From NCBI GenBank assembly GCA_902520885.1, contig CABYPW010000012.1, forward strand, positions 1 to 64,000: DNA of 64,000 nucleotides, in the 5' to 3' direction. Positions 1 to 9,049 of the stretch are shown piece by piece (position 1 is the stretch's first letter; every line of letters begins with the position of its first letter). Position numbers and translations under genes: made by a program. Source of the stretch: an uncultured SAR116 cluster alpha proteobacterium (GTDB taxonomy: Bacteria > Pseudomonadota > Alphaproteobacteria > Puniceispirillales > Puniceispirillaceae). The notes beneath the pieces were generated by a model. It ran no database searches. It worked only from the letters and a program-made list of their open reading frames with translations, and had not been told where the DNA came from.

Positions 1-1
1 G

Positions 2-2686
2 ATAAAGTCTATGAATAGTTTGAATAGAACAAAAGCTCTAAACCTAATAATCTATAATGTATTACCAGGAACTACTGAGGCAGCTCAGGAAAAAGCTCTA
101 TTCCTTCAGAACATAGTTTTTAAAAAATTTACAATTAAAGAAATCACTGTTGAATTCGCTTTTGAACTGTTGTCTCACATGCGTGGCGGACCCTCCATAA
201 CAGTTCTTTTGAACATTGCTCTCGGTGAAGACATCCATCTTGCCAAGAGGGCAACCGAGGTTTTAAAAACTCAAGTATTTTTATATGATTCAGATATAAA
301 AAGGATAGAAGACGCCTTTAACCAAAAAAATCTAATGGCGAAAGAATTACTTGAAAGCTATTCGAAAGCTGAATTCTTTACTAAACTTCCAGAACTTGAT
401 GAAGAGATCAAAATAGTAACTTATGTTGCCGCAGAGGGAGATATTTCAACAGATTTATTATCTCCCGGAAATCAAGCACATTCCAGGGCCGATAGAGAGC
501 TTCATGGTAAATGCATGATTTCAGAGGAAGCACAAAAAGAAATAAGAAAATTGCAAAAAGAACATCCAAATAGAAGCGTAATGTTGGTGGCAGAGAAAGG
601 AACCATGGGGGTTGGTTCATCAAGAATGTCTGGCGTCAACAATGTTGCTCTTTGGACTGGTAAACCATTAAGTCCATACATACCCTTCGTAAATATGGCT
701 CCAATAGTGGCAGGAACCAATGGTATCTCACCAATATTTCTAACAACAGTTGGTGTCACGGGTGGCATAGGAATAGATTTGAAAAACTGGGTTAATAAAC
801 AGGGTGCTGATGGAAAACCTATATTTAACAATGACGATAGTCCAGTGTTGGAACAAAAATATTCTGTGGAAACAGGGACTCCACTCACGATCAATACAAA
901 AAATATGAAACTATACAACGACGATACTGGCGAACAACTAGTAGATGTTAGCGCATCATTCTCACCTGAAAAGAAGGATTTTATTAAGGCAGGTGGTTCT
1001 TATGCTGTAATTTTTGGCAAAAAACTGCAAACCATCGCAAATAATTTGCTAAACACAGATTATGAGACTGTTTATGCAAAACCAAAAGAAGTCTTTCATG
1101 AGGGTGTTGGTCTAACTGCCGTTGAAAAAATATTTAATGCCAATTCTCTTGAGAAGAAAAAAACGCCGTTTTTACACGCTGGGTCTGATGTAAGAGTAAA
1201 AGTCAATATTGTAGGCTCTCAAGATACAACTGGACTTATGACAGCTCAAGAACTAGAAGCGATGGCAGCTACTACCATATCACCAAGCTTGGATGGAGCA
1301 TATCAATCTGGATGCCACACTGCCTCTGTTTGGGACGCGAGAGCTCAAGAAAACACTCCTAAACTCATGAAATTTATGAAAGAGTTCGGCTTGGTTACAG
1401 GTAGAGACCCCGATAACAAACACTTGCCTTTGACTGATGTTATTCACAAAGTGCTGAATGATATTACTGTTGATGATTGGTCAGTTATTATTGGAGGTGA
1501 CTCGCATACACGGATGTCTAAGGGTGTAGCATTTGGTGCGGACTCTGGAACAGTAGCTCTAGCCTTAGCAACTGGAGAGGTAACAATGCCTATCCCAGAG
1601 ACAGTTAAGGTAACATTTAAAGGGAAAATGGCAGAGCACATGGATTTTCGAGATGTAGTGCATGCAACTCAGGCACAAATGTTAAAGAAATATGGAGAAA
1701 ACATTTTTCAGGGAAGAGTCATTGAAGTTCACATTGGCACTCTTCTCTCTGACCAAGCATTTACCTTTACTGACTGGACTGCAGAAATGAAGGCAAAAGC
1801 ATCTATTTGTATTTCAACCGATAAAACACTCATAGAGTCCCTTAAAATTTCAATTCTGCGGATCAACGGAATGATAAATAAAGGTCTCGAGAATGAAAGT
1901 GGAATGCTTAACAAGCTTATCAAAATTGCGGAAAAACGTATCGAAGAAATTAAAAATGGAAAAAAACCAGCTTTAAAACCAGACTCGGATGCAGCGTATT
2001 TTGAGGAGGTCGTGATAGATCTTAATCAAATCGACGAACCGATGATTGCTGACCCTGATGTAAATAACGAGGATTTATCAAAACGTTATACCCACGATAC
2101 AATAAGACCAATCTCACATTACATGGCACAAAAAAAAGTGGACCTAGGCTTTGTTGGTTCATGTATGGTTCATAAAGGCGATATAAAAATAGTGGCACAA
2201 ATGTTAAAAAATCTAGAAAAAGAAAATGGTAAAGTTGAATTCAATGCGCCCTTAGTGGTTGCAGCTCCGACTTATAATATAATTGACGAGTTAAAAGAAG
2301 AGGGTGACTGGGATATACTACAAAAATATTCTGGTTTTGAATTTAATGATAATAACCCCAAACAAACCGCTCGTATTGATTATGATAATATATTATATTT
2401 AGAACGCCCTGGTTGTAATTTATGTATGGGAAACCAGGAAAAAGCTGCGAAAGGTGATACAGTAATGGCTACATCCACTCGTCTATTTAAAGGACGTGTG
2501 GTTGAAGACTCAAAAGAGAAAAAAGGGGAATCTCTTTTAGCCTCCACACCAGTTGTTGTCTTATCAGCTATACTCGGCAGAACACCTACCATCGAGGAAT
2601 ATAAAAGTGCCGTAGAAAATATAACACTTACAAAATTTGCTCCACCCGTTGATCAAATGAAAACATCTGATTCAATCCATTTTTAA
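2..2686 (+). CDS. acnB: Aconitate hydratase B, N-terminus cut by window edge
   Basis: Interconverts citrate and isocitrate in the TCA cycle; members of this family often also act on 2-methylisocitrate. It is a cytosolic [4Fe-4S] enzyme. The AcnB layout is visible: an N-terminal helical region, the swivelling domain with GTMGVGSSRMSG near residue 200, catalytic motifs QSGCHTAS and GGDSHTR in the middle, and the cluster cysteines in GSCMVHKGD and PGCNLCMGN towards the C-terminus. The frame is open to the left edge. The first visible Met (position 11) aligns about 35 residues into the E. coli protein, so the true start lies outside the window. It ends 12 nt before ccmA, which suggests co-transcription. 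Alphaproteobacteria usually carry the AcnA type here, so the AcnB type is notable. Identity is secure. Confidence 0.95.
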   Translation: MKSMNSLNRTKALNLIIYNVLPGTTEAAQEKALFLQNIVFKKFTIKEITVEFAFELLSHMRGGPSITVLLNIALGEDIHLAKRATEVLKTQVFLYDSDIKRIEDAFNQKNLMAKELLESYSKAEFFTKLPELDEEIKIVTYVAAEGDISTDLLSPGNQAHSRADRELHGKCMISEEAQKEIRKLQKEHPNRSVMLVAEKGTMGVGSSRMSGVNNVALWTGKPLSPYIPFVNMAPIVAGTNGISPIFLTTVGVTGGIGIDLKNWVNKQGADGKPIFNNDDSPVLEQKYSVETGTPLTINTKNMKLYNDDTGEQLVDVSASFSPEKKDFIKAGGSYAVIFGKKLQTIANNLLNTDYETVYAKPKEVFHEGVGLTAVEKIFNANSLEKKKTPFLHAGSDVRVKVNIVGSQDTTGLMTAQELEAMAATTISPSLDGAYQSGCHTASVWDARAQENTPKLMKFMKEFGLVTGRDPDNKHLPLTDVIHKVLNDITVDDWSVIIGGDSHTRMSKGVAFGADSGTVALALATGEVTMPIPETVKVTFKGKMAEHMDFRDVVHATQAQMLKKYGENIFQGRVIEVHIGTLLSDQAFTFTDWTAEMKAKASICISTDKTLIESLKISILRINGMINKGLENESGMLNKLIKIAEKRIEEIKNGKKPALKPDSDAAYFEEVVIDLNQIDEPMIADPDVNNEDLSKRYTHDTIRPISHYMAQKKVDLGFVGSCMVHKGDIKIVAQMLKNLEKENGKVEFNAPLVVAAPTYNIIDELKEEGDWDILQKYSGFEFNDNNPKQTARIDYDNILYLERPGCNLCMGNQEKAAKGDTVMATSTRLFKGRVVEDSKEKKGESLLASTPVVVLSAILGRTPTIEEYKSAVENITLTKFAPPVDQMKTSDSIHF

Positions 2687-2698
2687 CTTAGCTTAGAT

Positions 2699-3334
2699 AT
2701 GAGTTCATCCGAATTAGCACATGCAACTTTGTCCATTACAAATGTGACGCTTTTTCGCGCAAATAAATTAATATTTAAGAACTTAAATTTAAATATCTCT
2801 TCTGGAGATATTTGTATATTAAATGGGCCAAATGGGGCTGGCAAAACAAGTCTTCTTAGAATTATTGCCGGATATCTTCCTATCAGTAATGGTAAAATGA
2901 GTTTGAATGGACATATTTTTGAACCTTTAAAATCTCATTTGCCAATCTGGTACATAGGACACCCATTTGGTTTTCATCCTAATTTATCTGCGGCTAAAAA
3001 CCTATCTCAGATTGCTTCTATGCGAAAGTTATCTATGTTTGACGAGGATAGGTTTAATGTTATTGATTTTTTTCAACAACCAATTAGGACTTTGTCAACA
3101 GGGCAAATACAACGCCTTGCTCTTAGTCAACTACTTCTGAAGTCAAATAGACAAAAAGAAGCACTATGGTTATTGGACGAGCCTAATAGCACACTGGATT
3201 CCTTACATTGTTTAGCGCTAGAAACATTGATCGAAGAGCATATTGAATTTGGAGGACGGGTCATAGTGGCTGCACATCAACCTTTATGTGAGCATCTTTC
3301 ACCACAAATCATACAACTAGGGGCTAAGACGTGA
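2699..3334 (+). CDS. ccmA: Haem exporter ATP-binding protein CcmA
   Basis: ATPase of the CcmABCD complex, which releases haem-loaded CcmE for c-type cytochrome maturation at the inner membrane. At 211 aa it has the size of a lone ABC ATPase domain. Walker A GPNGAGKT lies at residues 43-50, the signature LSTGQ at 132-136 and Walker B LWLLDEP at about 156-162. It begins 12 nt after the aconitase gene and overlaps ccmB by 4 nt (GTGA), so the two are translationally coupled. Gene order ccmA-B-C-D supports the assignment over a generic ABC ATPase. Confidence 0.95.
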   Translation: MSSSELAHATLSITNVTLFRANKLIFKNLNLNISSGDICILNGPNGAGKTSLLRIIAGYLPISNGKMSLNGHIFEPLKSHLPIWYIGHPFGFHPNLSAAKNLSQIASMRKLSMFDEDRFNVIDFFQQPIRTLSTGQIQRLALSQLLLKSNRQKEALWLLDEPNSTLDSLHCLALETLIEEHIEFGGRVIVAAHQPLCEHLSPQIIQLGAKT

Positions 3335-4005
3335 TATTGATTTTCTTTCAATATTTTATAAGGGAGTTTGAGATCAGTATATCTCAAGTGACTGATATAT
3401 TGAGCCAGATAGGATTTTTTATATTAGTCATGATGTTATTTCCACTCTCATTAGGACCAGACCCTAATAAGCTGTCAGAATATGGCATAGCACTTGTCTG
3501 GATTGCTGCATTTGTGTCAGTTGTTCCGGCATATGACCGATTATTTACAGACGATTATTTACACGGTTTTATTGAAAAAGCAGCTCACAATGATCAACCA
3601 CTTGGATGTTATGCGGCTGCGAAGTGTTTATGTTTTTTCTTAGTTACAACAATACCACTGCTTATTATATTACCCGTGATTTGCACTATGATAGGGCTTA
3701 ACTTATCTATATTTTTTGAACTTGCCATTTCAATTGTACTCGGTTTGTTTGGAGTGACCTTATTAGGGGGCATTGCCTCTGGATTAGTTTTAGGCGCAAG
3801 AAGAGCTGCAATTTTAGCCGCTGTTTTGGTTCTACCACTTAGTCTTCCTATTATAATATTTGGGTGCATGACAGGAATAGCTCTTATTGAAACTACGCCT
3901 ATAAAACCTTATATTTTTATTATGATTGCTATGGATTTAAGCTTGATTGTGTTAGCAATACCAATTATGCAATTAAGTCTAAAAAATGCTATAGAAAACA
4001 ATTAA
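3331..4005 (+). CDS. ccmB: Haem exporter membrane protein CcmB
   Basis: Integral membrane partner of CcmA in cytochrome c maturation. The 224 aa protein has about six hydrophobic segments (for example residues 25-45, 100-125, 130-155, 160-185 and 195-215), which fits the CcmB family. The start codon is GTG at 3331, inside the ccmA stop (GTGA overlap). Family and position both agree; sequence motifs in CcmB are weak, so the neighbourhood carries part of the evidence. Confidence 0.93.
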   Translation: MILIFFQYFIREFEISISQVTDILSQIGFFILVMMLFPLSLGPDPNKLSEYGIALVWIAAFVSVVPAYDRLFTDDYLHGFIEKAAHNDQPLGCYAAAKCLCFFLVTTIPLLIILPVICTMIGLNLSIFFELAISIVLGLFGVTLLGGIASGLVLGARRAAILAAVLVLPLSLPIIIFGCMTGIALIETTPIKPYIFIMIAMDLSLIVLAIPIMQLSLKNAIENN

Positions 4006-4087
4006 AGGCATAATAACAAAAATTAATAACACTTCTATTTTTATATATGTATAGAATTTTAAAGATTTTGCTCTTTTAAGGACAGCC

Positions 4088-4801
4088 ATGTTTAATTATT
4101 TAGCAAATCCAACTAGGTTTAGAAAAATTGCAAGCTTCATTTTACCTTTCCTTGAAGTTATTTGTCTTTTGTCTCTTGGATATGGCTTGTACCTCGCTCT
4201 TTTAGTTTCTCCAGCTGACTATCAACAAGGAGATGCTGTGCGCATTATGTATGTTCACGTTCCTTCTGCTTGGCTAGCACTATCTAGTTATCTACTCTTG
4301 GGCATATGTTCATTTTTCTTTCTTATATGGCGACATCCATTGGCAGAGATTGCAGCCCGCTCAATCGCGCCGATCGGCACGGGCTTTGCCGCATTAACCC
4401 TAATAACAGGCAGTTTTTGGGGTAAGCCAATTTGGGGTGTTTGGTGGGTTTGGGATGGACGACTAACTTCTATGCTGGTGTTATTTTTTTTCTTTATTGG
4501 TTATATTTCACTTTCAAATGCATTCGACAGGTCAGAGAGAGGCGCTCGCCCAGCAGCTATTCTTGCGCTAGTAGGATGTATAAATTTGCCAATAGTAAAA
4601 TTTTCAGTTGACTGGTGGCATACGCTGCACCAGCCTGCAAGTATAATGAGATCTGGGGGCATTTCAATTGACCCGGCGATGCTCTGGCCATTATTAACCT
4701 TATTTTTTTCTTTTCAAATTTTTTTTATTATTATAGTTCTAACTCGCATGTTAACCCTTCTAAATGAGCTAAAGTATTTCAAACAAATTTCGAGTAGTTG
4801 A
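4088..4801 (+). CDS. ccmC: Haem-handling membrane protein CcmC
   Basis: Delivers haem to the chaperone CcmE in the periplasm. It is a 237 aa protein with six hydrophobic segments and the tryptophan-rich haem-binding motif WGVWWVWD at residues 116-123. The flanking conserved histidines are present: H57 in MYVHVPSAW and H178 in the DWWHTLHQP segment. An 82 nt spacer separates it from ccmB, larger than the other gaps in the cluster, so a separate weak promoter is possible. The next gene, ccmD, starts 2 nt after its stop. Confidence 0.96.
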   Translation: MFNYLANPTRFRKIASFILPFLEVICLLSLGYGLYLALLVSPADYQQGDAVRIMYVHVPSAWLALSSYLLLGICSFFFLIWRHPLAEIAARSIAPIGTGFAALTLITGSFWGKPIWGVWWVWDGRLTSMLVLFFFFIGYISLSNAFDRSERGARPAAILALVGCINLPIVKFSVDWWHTLHQPASIMRSGGISIDPAMLWPLLTLFFSFQIFFIIIVLTRMLTLLNELKYFKQISSS

Positions 4802-4803
4802 CA

Positions 4804-4947
4804 ATGAAAATAATTTTTACTGATTACTCTTCATACATTTGGGCGTGCTACGCAATATCTTTTGGTATGATATTACTATTTTATATTCACGCAAAACTAC
4901 GATTATTTCAGTCAAATAAAAAGCTAACAAACATTGACTTATCCTAG
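4804..4947 (+). CDS. ccmD: Small haem exporter subunit CcmD (47 aa)
   Basis: A 47 aa single-pass membrane protein starting 2 nt after the ccmC stop. CcmD joins the CcmABC complex and is needed to release holo-CcmE. The translation has a short polar N-terminus with aromatic residues (DYSSYIWACYA), one membrane segment (about residues 12-28) and a basic tail (HAKLRLFQSNKK), which is the standard CcmD plan. The position directly after ccmC is the strongest argument. The usual next gene, ccmG, is absent; a candidate terminator follows instead. Confidence 0.88.
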   Translation: MKIIFTDYSSYIWACYAISFGMILLFYIHAKLRLFQSNKKLTNIDLS

Positions 4948-4978
4948 ACTGTGTGAAAATAGGTCAGCTTGTTTTTTT
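4934..4978 (+). terminator. Possible terminator after ccmD
   Basis: A 9 bp stem with two G-U pairs (4934-4942 with 4959-4967) and a 16 nt loop, followed after three bases by GTTTTTTT. The left arm overlaps the last codons of ccmD. It lies between the ccm cluster and the convergent corrinoid operon, where a terminator is expected. The stem is AT-rich, hence modest confidence. Confidence 0.4.
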
Positions 4979-4985
4979 GAGTTCT

Positions 4986-7028
4986 TTATGGTCTAGCGCG
5001 CCTGCCTGTTCTTTTACGTTTGGAATTGGTGGATGCACTGACAATATTATCTATCAACTCACGATGAGGTAGTTTGATTGCTTTACTTAAGAGTGAATAA
5101 GGGTCAGTTTTATGTGGGAATGCCATTGCACGCACAAAGTGGTCTTGAAAAGCTGGTTCTATCGCTGTTTCTATTTTATCAATTTGTCTAACTATTTTCT
5201 CAATTTCCGTTCTTGCCATCAAGCTTAACAACGCCATTCTTGCCCCTGCACCTGCAGAATTTCCAGCACCAATTACATTTTTTAATTCGCAATCAGGTAC
5301 CATACCTAATATCATTGCATATTTTGGCTCAATATGGGTGCCAAATGCACCTGCCAATATGACTTTATCTACTTTTTCAACTCCCATTTTATCCATTAAT
5401 AATCGAAATCCAGCATATAAAGCAGCCTTTGCTAACTGGATGGCTCTGACATCTGCTTGCGTAATAGCTATCTGCTCAGTGACTTTGTAGCAAAATGTTC
5501 GACCAGACTTTTCAATTCTTTTTGTTTTGGACGATAACGCCCCATTTATTACTCCATCTTCTGAAATAATCCCAGCTAGATACATTTCTGCAATTATTTC
5601 AATAATTCCCGAGCCACAAATACCTGTTAAACCAGTTTTTTTAACCTCTTTAAGAAAATCAGCAGAATCTGACCATTGGTCTGAGCCAATGACCTTATAA
5701 ATTGGCTCATAATTGTTGGGGTTTATTCGTACCCGTTCTATTGCTCCTACCGCAGCACGTTGTCCTGAAGAAATCTGTGCACCTTCAAAAGCTGGACCAG
5801 TTGGCGAAGATGCTGCCATCAGATGATGGCAATTTCCTAAAATTATTTCAGCATTGGTTCCAATATCAATTAGCAATGTAATTTCTTCTGAATCTTGTGG
5901 AGCCTCTGCTAAAACTGCCCCAGCGGCATCCGCTCCGACATGACCAGCAATACAAGGGAGCAGATAAACCCGCGTTGCCGCATTAAAACGTAATCCCACT
6001 TCCTGAGCTAGACAATTAACTGCAGTATCCAGCGTTAATGCAAATGGAGCGCCACCGAGTTCAACAGGGTCAATTCCAAGCACAAGATGATGCATAACTG
6101 GGTTACCAACCAAAACAATTTCGAAGATGTCTTGTACATTTAGACCTTCTTGTTTTGAAGCTTTTTCGATGAGTTCCTGTAGTCCGTTCTGAACCGCTTT
6201 GGTGAGTTCTTCCGCACCTCCTTCATTCATAAAACCATAACTTACTCGGCTCATTAGGTCCTCACCAAAACGAATTTGTGGATTCATCATTCCACTCACT
6301 GCTAACACTTCTCCAGAATTCATATCACAAATCTGCGCTGACATCGTGGTAGAACCAATATCGATAGCAACACCTAATATCTGCGTCTTTAATCCTGGCA
6401 TAACTGCCACAATATGATTGCCATTGCGCAAAACAACTGTGACCTGCCAATTTGATTTTCTCAAGTTAGATTGCAATTCAACTAGCACTTTCAAATCTGC
6501 TGAAATTTCAGAGCTGTAAGAAACACTAACTCGAGACGGCCATTGTTCAATTAAGGCTTCAGCCACCCTACGAAGGTCTCCAGAGGGCTCATGCATATTA
6601 GGCTTTCTCACTTCGACAAAACATAAACGAGTCGGAGGATTAATATCAACTAATCCATTGTCTGCTTCCTTTCGAATTAATTGCTGATGCATCTGACTTG
6701 CTGCTGGAACGTCAATAACCAAATCACCAAGTACATCACATTGGCAAGCGAGCCTTCGGCCTTTTTTAAGATTACGCTTTTCTAAATATTTAGTCTCAGT
6801 TGCGTTTGGTCCGGTAAGATTGGTTGCAAATGAGAGAACTCCGTGTTTTGCGAATTTGCCTTCTCCCACTTCAATTTGACATCTTCCACACATTGCTCTG
6901 CCACCACATACAGAGTCGATGTCAACCCCTATCTGCCTTGCCGCTTGAAGCAGGTTTACGTTTTCATCTACCAGACCCTGTCTCCCAGATGGCGTAAAAA
7001 TAATTTTACATTTTTTTCCTTGCTTCAA
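4986..7028 (-). CDS. Reductive activator of corrinoid protein (2Fe-2S ferredoxin plus ASKHA ATPase, DUF4445 family)
   Basis: RACo-type protein that uses ATP and a low-potential electron to return inactive Co(II) corrinoid to Co(I). The N-terminal ferredoxin-like domain has cysteines C41, C47, C50 and C95 in the plant-type 2Fe-2S pattern. The C-terminal ASKHA ATPase shows AIDIGSTTMSAQ near residue 220, LIDIGTNAEI near 390 and LAGAFGTH near 565. Its length (680 aa) matches full-length family members. It is the last gene of the minus-strand corrinoid operon, 12 nt after the methyltransferase gene. The protein ends in a basic tail (SKRKRTGRRARP) resembling that of its neighbour. Function is inferred from family and operon. 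Confidence 0.88.
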   Translation of the reverse strand: MKQGKKCKIIFTPSGRQGLVDENVNLLQAARQIGVDIDSVCGGRAMCGRCQIEVGEGKFAKHGVLSFATNLTGPNATETKYLEKRNLKKGRRLACQCDVLGDLVIDVPAASQMHQQLIRKEADNGLVDINPPTRLCFVEVRKPNMHEPSGDLRRVAEALIEQWPSRVSVSYSSEISADLKVLVELQSNLRKSNWQVTVVLRNGNHIVAVMPGLKTQILGVAIDIGSTTMSAQICDMNSGEVLAVSGMMNPQIRFGEDLMSRVSYGFMNEGGAEELTKAVQNGLQELIEKASKQEGLNVQDIFEIVLVGNPVMHHLVLGIDPVELGGAPFALTLDTAVNCLAQEVGLRFNAATRVYLLPCIAGHVGADAAGAVLAEAPQDSEEITLLIDIGTNAEIILGNCHHLMAASSPTGPAFEGAQISSGQRAAVGAIERVRINPNNYEPIYKVIGSDQWSDSADFLKEVKKTGLTGICGSGIIEIIAEMYLAGIISEDGVINGALSSKTKRIEKSGRTFCYKVTEQIAITQADVRAIQLAKAALYAGFRLLMDKMGVEKVDKVILAGAFGTHIEPKYAMILGMVPDCELKNVIGAGNSAGAGARMALLSLMARTEIEKIVRQIDKIETAIEPAFQDHFVRAMAFPHKTDPYSLLSKAIKLPHRELIDNIVSASTNSKRKRTGRRARP

Positions 7029-7040
7029 TTCAATCTCTTT

Positions 7041-7943
7041 TTAGTCTCGTGCACGCCGGCGAGTAGCGCGGCGCTCACGTGTGTTCGTTCCAGAAGCGTT
7101 GGGCTCTCTGAATTTCTTGATCCATTTTCTACATTCGGGGTCTACACCGTTCATTACATCAGCACCTAATATCGCTGTCATCTCCTCCGAGTGGAGAGGA
7201 TTCATAATAGCGGAGGTCATGCCCGCACCAGCTGCCATTGATAAAAAAGCTGCATTCATCCCATGCCTATTCGGCAGTCCAAAGGAAATATTAGATGCAC
7301 CGCATGTTGTATTAACCTCTAATTCAGAGCGCAGCCTTATAATAAGATCAAGCGCTGACCTTCCTGCAAGATTAATAGCTCCTACAGGCATGATAAGCGG
7401 ATCTACAACGACGTCCTGTCTATCAATACCGTAGTCAGCTGCTCTTTCAACAATTTTTTTAGCAACTTTAAATCGCTCATTTGGGTCCTCTGATATACCG
7501 GTCTCATCATTTGAAATAGCCACAACAGCTGCCCCATATTTTTTAACAAGCGGGAGAACCACTTCAAGACGCTCCTCCTCTCCGGTTACTGAATTCACAA
7601 GTGCTTTACCCTGATAGACAGCCAGACCAGCCTCCAAGGCCTCAACAATAGAGCTATCTATCGAAAGGGGTATATCTGTAAATGATTGTATAAGCTGTAT
7701 AGACTCAGCAAGAATTTTAGGCTCATTAGCAAGTGGTATTCCAGCATTAACATCAAGCATGGTAGCTCCGGCCTCAATTTGTGCGATTGCATCTGATTGA
7801 ACTCTGTCATAATTTCCATTTGCCATTTCTTCTGCAAGCAACTTGCGACCCGTTGGATTAATTCTCTCCCCAATTACACAAAATGGAGCATCAAACCCAA
7901 TTACAATTTCTTTAGTTGCAGATGATAAAACTGTTCGTGTCAT
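7041..7943 (-). CDS. Methyltetrahydrofolate:corrinoid methyltransferase (pterin-binding, DHPS-like)
   Basis: Moves a methyl group between a corrinoid protein and tetrahydrofolate. The TIM-barrel pterin-binding motifs are seen: GERINPTG at residues 25-32, DVNAG at 64-68 and SIDSS near residue 96. The length (300 aa) is normal for the MeTr family. The last 13 residues (TRERRATRRRARD) hold seven arginines, all encoded by CGN codons in an otherwise AT-rich gene. It lies between MTHFR (69 nt upstream) and the corrinoid activator (12 nt downstream), so methyl transfer onto THF is the likely direction. It is distinct from folate-synthesis FolP, which lacks this neighbourhood. Confidence 0.88.
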   Translation of the reverse strand: MTRTVLSSATKEIVIGFDAPFCVIGERINPTGRKLLAEEMANGNYDRVQSDAIAQIEAGATMLDVNAGIPLANEPKILAESIQLIQSFTDIPLSIDSSIVEALEAGLAVYQGKALVNSVTGEEERLEVVLPLVKKYGAAVVAISNDETGISEDPNERFKVAKKIVERAADYGIDRQDVVVDPLIMPVGAINLAGRSALDLIIRLRSELEVNTTCGASNISFGLPNRHGMNAAFLSMAAGAGMTSAIMNPLHSEEMTAILGADVMNGVDPECRKWIKKFREPNASGTNTRERRATRRRARD

Positions 7944-8012
7944 AAAATTTCTTCTTTCTTAACTACACCATATTCTCTTTATTTATCCTTTAAAAAATTA
8001 GGGGTTCAAAGT

Positions 8013-8912
8013 TTAATTCTCTATTACTTCAAACCCACCATTTGTTTTCAGACTTACATTTCCATCGCTAATAGCTCTGGCATATTTCGCCGTTCTAGCA
8101 AAACCACCGAATGGATAATAATGGAAATGCTTTATAAGACAGGCCTTATCTGCTGCCATTCCTTCTGCAAGCCCAGCTAGCAACAGATTTGGTGACTGAA
8201 CAGTCATTAATTTAGCCACATTTCCTGCTTGTTTTGCTATGAACCTCATAGATGGGCCGATTCCGGATATTTGGGCAAATCGAAACAATGTCTTAATCGT
8301 AGCAGGACCTGGAATGCCAATCCGAATAGGTAATTGATTTCCATCCTCTCTAGCTTTTTTCTCCCAAGCTAAAACCATTTCAGCTTCAAAACAGAATTGG
8401 GTTTCAATATACATGTTTAAATTTTCTTTTATTGCAAATTCGTTTTTTTCTTGAAGAGCTCTTTTTATTTCATTATCTGCAATATCTGGCGATCCTTCTG
8501 GATGGCCCGCAACACCAATTTTTGTGATACCATTCGCCTGCAATATTCCTGTTTTTAAAATTTGCATACTACAATTAAATTCACCGATAGGTTTATCAAC
8601 GCCACCGCCTATTACCAAAACTTCTTTCACGGATGCTTGTTTCGCAAAAGTAGAAACGATTTTTTCTAAATGTTTCCTGTCCTTTATTGAGCGAGCTGCA
8701 ATATGGGGAATAGGTATCATCCCTTCATCATGGAGTCTTTTTGCAACTAAATAAGTGTCTGCTGGGTCTGAGCCGGGCAAAAACGTAACATTCACGTGTG
8801 TTTCAGGCTCTAATGCATCTGCAAAACTCTCAACCTTACTTGCGCCGTTGGGGGTTACTTCTATAGACCAGTTGGCCGCAGCTGATGATAATACATCAAT
8901 AGTTAATGACAT
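8013..8912 (-). CDS. Methylenetetrahydrofolate reductase family protein
   Basis: MetF-like flavoenzyme barrel of 299 aa. Near the N-terminus it shows SIEVTPNGA, followed by HVNVTFLPG and a PIPHIAARS segment that correspond to MTHFR active-site strands; later KIGVAGHPEGSPD matches the family. In this operon it probably runs in the oxidative direction, converting 5-methyl-THF to 5,10-methylene-THF after methyl transfer from the corrinoid protein; that direction is inference. It could instead serve methionine synthesis. A 137 nt spacer upstream contains a possible 36-codon ORF. Confidence 0.85.
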   Translation of the reverse strand: MSLTIDVLSSAAANWSIEVTPNGASKVESFADALEPETHVNVTFLPGSDPADTYLVAKRLHDEGMIPIPHIAARSIKDRKHLEKIVSTFAKQASVKEVLVIGGGVDKPIGEFNCSMQILKTGILQANGITKIGVAGHPEGSPDIADNEIKRALQEKNEFAIKENLNMYIETQFCFEAEMVLAWEKKAREDGNQLPIRIGIPGPATIKTLFRFAQISGIGPSMRFIAKQAGNVAKLMTVQSPNLLLAGLAEGMAADKACLIKHFHYYPFGGFARTAKYARAISDGNVSLKTNGGFEVIEN

Positions 8913-8931
8913 CTAAAAAGCCCCTACGTTT

Positions 8932-9042
8932 CTATACAATTTGTGTAAGATATTCTAATTTATGATGTGGCCAACTCACGCCAATCTTCTGCTTATTTTC
9001 GACATTTTTTAGATTGTATTGCCATTTTCTAAAATAATACAT
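8932..9042 (-). CDS. Possible 36 aa ORF inside the corrinoid operon
   Basis: An ATG-initiated ORF of 36 codons that almost fills the spacer between the 'virulence factor' gene (8 nt away) and MTHFR (20 nt away). The peptide begins MYYFRKWQYNLKN and is rich in aromatic and basic residues. I do not recognise it. There is only a weak AGG upstream as a ribosome site. An open frame of this length can occur by chance, so this is offered only because it fits the spacer so closely. Confidence 0.25.
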   Translation of the reverse strand: MYYFRKWQYNLKNVENKQKIGVSWPHHKLEYLTQIV

Positions 9043-9049
9043 GAGATGC

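Noticed and set aside
6843-7169. 108-codon plus-strand ORF spanning the activator/methyltransferase junction
   Set aside because: Antisense to two well-supported genes; the translation is not protein-like.
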